Source of the DNA: Henricia sp. BOLD:AAB3569
Lineage: Eukaryota; Echinodermata; Asteroidea; Spinulosida; Echinasteridae
Length of the DNA stretch: 64,000 nt
Direction of reading: 5' to 3'
NCBI GenBank assembly: GCA_037783545.1
Contig: JBBELK010000924.1
Coordinates: 124,001-188,000 of the forward strand
Each line of letters begins with the position of its first letter. The first letter of the stretch is position 1. The notes beneath the pieces were generated by a model. It was not told the origin of the DNA. It ran no database searches and worked only from the letters and a program-made list of their open reading frames with translations. Below are positions 60,601-64,000 of the stretch, one piece after another. A program made the translations under genes and the position numbers.

Positions 60601-63600
60601 TTTCTCTGCCATTTCCCGGCGAAAGTCTGTCATTTTTTTAGGACAAGTGCGCAATATAGAGTGCTTGGAGCATGCAAAATTTGAAGTTCGTCGGAAATTT
60701 TTTCGACCTCCAAATTTGCCGACGTTTGGACCACACTTTGACCAAATTCCCGTCCCAAACTGGGCAGTGTCAACGACAGTCCGAAGGACTGAGCATGCGC
60801 ACGAGTCAGGAGTACACCAAAGAGGAGTGTACAGACAGCCACGGGTTGCGGGAGCAGTCAGGAAGCCCCAACCCAGTTTTCCCTAAACTCTGAAATTTCT
60901 CTGCCATTTCCCGGCGAAAGTCTGTCATTTTTTTAGGACAAGTGCGCAATATAGAGTGCTTGGAGCATGCAAAATTTGAAGTTCGTCGAACAATTTTTCG
61001 ACCTCCAAATTTGCCGACGTTTGGACCACACTTTGACCAAATTCCCGTCCCAAACTGGGCAGTGTCAACGACAGTCCGAAGGACTGAGCATGCGCACGAG
61101 TCAGGAGTACACCAAAGAGGAGTGTACAGACAGCCACGGGTTGCGGGAGCAGTCAGGAAGCCCCAACCCAGTTTTCCCTAAACTCTGAAATTTCTCTGCC
61201 ATTTCCCGGCGAAAGTTTGTCATTTTTTTAGGACAAGTGCGCAATATAGAGTGCTTGGAGCATGCAAAATTTGAAGTTCGTCGGAAAATTTTTCGACCTC
61301 CAAATTTGCCAACGTTTGGACCACACTTTGACCAAATTCCCGTCCCAAACTGCGCAGTGTCAACGACAGTCCGAAGGACTGAGCATGCGCACGAGTCAGG
61401 AGTACACCAAAGAGGAGTGTACAGACAGCCACGGGTTGCGGGAGCAGTCAGGAAGCCCCAACCCAGTTTTCCCTAAACTCTGAAATTTCTCTGCCATTTC
61501 CCGGCGAAAGTCTGTCATTTTTTTAGGACAAGTGCGCAATATAGAGTGCTTGGAGCATGCAAAATTTGAAGTTCGTCGGAAATTTTTTCGACCTCCAAAT
61601 TTGCCGACGTTTGGACCACACTTTGACCAAATTCCCGTCCCAAACTGGGCAGTGCCAACGACAGTCCGAAGGACTGAGCATGCGCACGAGTCAGGAGTAC
61701 ACCAAAGAGGAGTGTACAGACAGCCACGGGTTGCGGGAGCAGTCAGGAAGCCCCAACCCAGTTTTCCCTAAACTCTGAAATTTCTCTGCCATTTCCCGGC
61801 GAAAGTCTGTCATTTTTTTAGGACAAGTGCGCAATATAGAGTGCTTGGAGCATGCAAAATTTGAAGTTCGTCGAACAATTTTTCGACCTCCAAATTTGCC
61901 GACGTTTAGACCACACTTTGACCAAATTCCCGTCCCAAACTGGGCAGTGTCAACGACAGTCCGAAGGACTGAGCATGCGCACGAGTCAGGAGTACACCAA
62001 AGAGGAGTGTACAGACAGCCACGGGTTGCGGGAGCAGTCAGGAAGCCCCAACCCAGTTTTCCCTAAACTCTGAAATTTCTCTGCCATTTCCCGGCGAAGG
62101 TCTGTCATTTTTTTAGGACAAGTGCGCAATATAGAGTGCTTGGAGCATGCAAAATTTGAAGTTCGTCGGAAATTTTTTCGACCTCCAAATTTGCCGACGT
62201 TTGGACCACACTTTGACCAAATTCCCGTCCCAAACTGGGCAGTGTCAACGACAGTCCGGAGGACTGAGCATGCGCACGAGTCAGGAGTACACCAAAGAGG
62301 AGTGTACAGACAGCCACGGGTTGCGGGAGCAGTCAGGAAGCCCCAACCCAGTTTTCCCTAAACTCTGAAATTTCTCTGCCATTTCCCGGCGAAAGTCTGT
62401 CATTTTTTTAGGACAAGTGCGCAATATAGAGTGCTTGGAGCATGCAAAATTTGAAGTTCGTCGAACAATTTTTCGACCTCCAAATTTGCCGACGTTTGGA
62501 CCACACTTTGACCAAATTCCCGTCCCAAACTGGGCAGTGTCAACGACAGTCCGAAGGACTGAGCATGCGCACGAGTCAGGAGTACACCAAAGAGGAGTGT
62601 ACAGACAGCCACGGGTTGCGGGAGCAGTCAGGAAGCCCCAACCCAGTTTTCCCTAAACTCTGAAATTTCTCTGCCATTTCCCGGCGAAAGTTTGTCATTT
62701 TTTTAGGACAAGTGCGCAATATAGAGTGCTTGGAGCATGCAAAATTTGAAGTTCGTCGGAAAATTTTTCGACCTCCAAATTTGCCAACGTTTGGACCACA
62801 CTTTGACCAAATTCCCGTCCCAAACTGCGCAGTGTCAACGACAGTCCGAAGGACTGAGCATGCGCACGAGTCAGGAGTACACCAAAGAGGAGTGTACAGA
62901 CAGCCACGGGTTGCGGGAGCAGTCAGGAAGCCCCAACCCAGTTTTCCCTAAACTCTGAAATTTCTCTGCCATTTCCCGGCGAAAGTCTGTCATTTTTTTA
63001 GGACAAGTGCGCAATATAGAGTGCTTGGAGCATGCAAAATTTGAAGTTCGTCGGAAATTTTTTCGACCTCCAAAATTGCCGACGTTTGGACCACACTTTG
63101 ACCAAATTCCCGTCCCAAACTGGGCAGTGTCAACGACAGTCCGAAGGACTGAGCATGCGCACGAGTCAGGAGTACACCAAAGAGGAGTGTACAGACAGCC
63201 ACGGGTTGCGGGAGCAGTCAGGAAGCCCCAACCCAGTTTTCCCTAAACTCTGAAATTTCTCTGCCATTTCCCGGCGAAAGTCTGTCATTTTTTTAGGACA
63301 AGTGCGCAATATAGAGTGCTTGGAGCATGCAAAATTTGAAGTTCGTCGAACAATTTTTCGACCTCCAAATTTGCCGACGTTTAGACCACACTTTGACCAA
63401 ATTCCCGTCCCAAACTGGGCAGTGTCAACGACAGTCCGAAGGACTGAGCATGCGCACGAGTCAGGAGTACACCAAAGAGGAGTGTACAGACAGCCACGGG
63501 TTGCGGGAGCAGTCAGGAAGCCCCAACCCAGTTTTCCCTAAACTCTGAAATTTCTCTGCCATTTCCCGGCGAAAGTCTGTCATTTTTTTAGGACAAGTGC

Positions 63601-64000
63601 GCAATATAGAGTGCTTGGAGCATGCAAAATTTGAAGTTCGTCGGAAATTTTTTCGACCTCCAAATTTGCCGACGTTTGGACCACACTTTGACCAAATTCC
63701 CGTCCCAAACTGGGCAGTGTCAACGACAGTCCGAAGGACTGAGCATGCGCACGAGTCAGGAGTACACCAAAGAGGAGTGTACAGACAGCCACGGGTTGCG
63801 GGAGCAGTCAGGAAGCCCCAACCCAGTTTTCCCTAAACTCTGAAATTTCTCTGCCATTTCCCGGCGAAAGTCTGTCATTTTTTTAGGACAAGTGCGCAGT
63901 ATAGAGTGCTTGGAGCATGCAAAATTTGAAGTTCGTCGAACAATTTTTCGACCTCCAAATTTGCCGACGTTTGGACCACACTTTGACCAAATTCCCGTCC
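57680..64000 (+). repeat. B-family trimer and pentamer HOR at the right end
   Basis: Three monomer types alternate. C has TTGCCAACG and ACTGCGCAGTG; D has GTCGGAAATTTTTTCGAC; E has GTCGAACAATTTTTCGAC. From 57680 the order at 295-bp steps is C D E, C D E, E, D E, C D E, C D E, D E, C D E, D E. E monomers at 61810 and 63285 also share GTTTAGACC. From 61220 onward the pattern is a pentamer C D E* D E repeated twice at 1475 bp, the second copy cut by the window end. This is the clearest ordered HOR in the window. Confidence 0.9.

Larger units (their letters stand above)
24032..64000 (+). repeat. Satellite family B array (295-bp monomers)
   Basis: About 135 head-to-tail monomers, running off the window edge. 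Against family A, B has GAGTCAGGAGTACACC, GGGTTGCGGGAGCAG (2 bp shorter), GCCCCAACCC, TTTTCCCTAAACTCTG, TCATTTTTTTAGGAC, GAGTGCTTGGAGCATG, CCCGTCCCAAACTGGGCAG and GAAGGACTG. Variation is concentrated in an AT-rich segment between GTCGG/GTCGA and TTCGACC. Because 295 is not divisible by 3, open frames here are short, unlike in family A. No gene, RNA or mobile element is seen inside the block. Confidence 0.97.

Noticed and set aside
1-64000. CRISPR array
   Set aside because: Repeats are about 300 bp, adjoin each other directly and have no unique spacers; no cas-like genes are present.
1-64000. CENP-B box
   Set aside because: TTCGTCGGA matches the first part (TTCG, then A after four bases), but the required CGGG is absent; I found no full NTTCGNNNNANNCGGGN on either strand of the consensus monomers.
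24327-64000. RNA polymerase III B box in B variants with TTGTTCGACCTCC
   Set aside because: GTTCGA fits the core but the following bases do not match GWTCRANNC, most monomers have TTTTTCGACC instead, and no paired A box is visible, so a tRNA- or SINE-derived origin is not supported.
1-64000. rRNA or tRNA gene clusters as the origin of the repeat unit
   Set aside because: No conserved rRNA segments or cloverleaf pattern are recognisable in either monomer.

Overview
This window is tandem-repeat (satellite) DNA from end to end, with one short non-satellite island. I see no credible protein-coding gene, tRNA, rRNA or CRISPR array. About 210 head-to-tail monomers of just under 300 bp fill it, all in the same orientation, and both window edges cut through monomers, so the array continues beyond 64 kb. 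Long, homogeneous, ordered satellite arrays of this kind point to a eukaryotic nuclear genome (pericentromeric, subtelomeric or other heterochromatic block). I cannot name the species. A hand count on one A monomer gives about 46% GC and 16 CpG, close to the number expected by chance, so the repeat is not CpG-depleted. That would be unusual for a heavily methylated vertebrate satellite and is easier to reconcile with an invertebrate or another lightly methylated genome.

Two related monomer families are present. Family A (297 bp, with 298-bp variants) fills 1-12450 and about 13149-22255, roughly 72 monomers. Family B (295 bp) fills 24032-64000, roughly 135 monomers. By hand alignment A and B differ at about 26 substitutions plus a net 2-bp length change, about 91% identical. 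Between them, 22256-24031 is a transition zone in which a mixed B-B-A unit of 888 bp occurs twice. Both families contain local higher-order repeats (HORs): in A, tetramers of about 1190 and 1192 bp and a 595-bp dimer; in B, a 5309-bp 18-mer tandem duplication with one difference noticed, a three-copy unit of about 3068 bp carrying a 119-bp truncated monomer, and a trimer/pentamer pattern at the right end.

The island at 12451-13148 splits a single A monomer with almost no loss of satellite sequence. It contains an 11-bp-armed palindrome, a 67-bp minisatellite and about 340 bp of unique sequence, and it ends in a 27-bp duplication of satellite sequence. On the minus strand it has a short, weak resemblance to a retroelement protease motif. 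It looks like inserted or captured foreign DNA.

The many open reading frames are a by-product of the repeat: 297 is divisible by 3, so a frame without a stop in one A monomer stays open through many. No genes act together here. The biology worth attention is how the array evolves: family switching, nested HOR formation, hairpin-centred variation and the island insertion.
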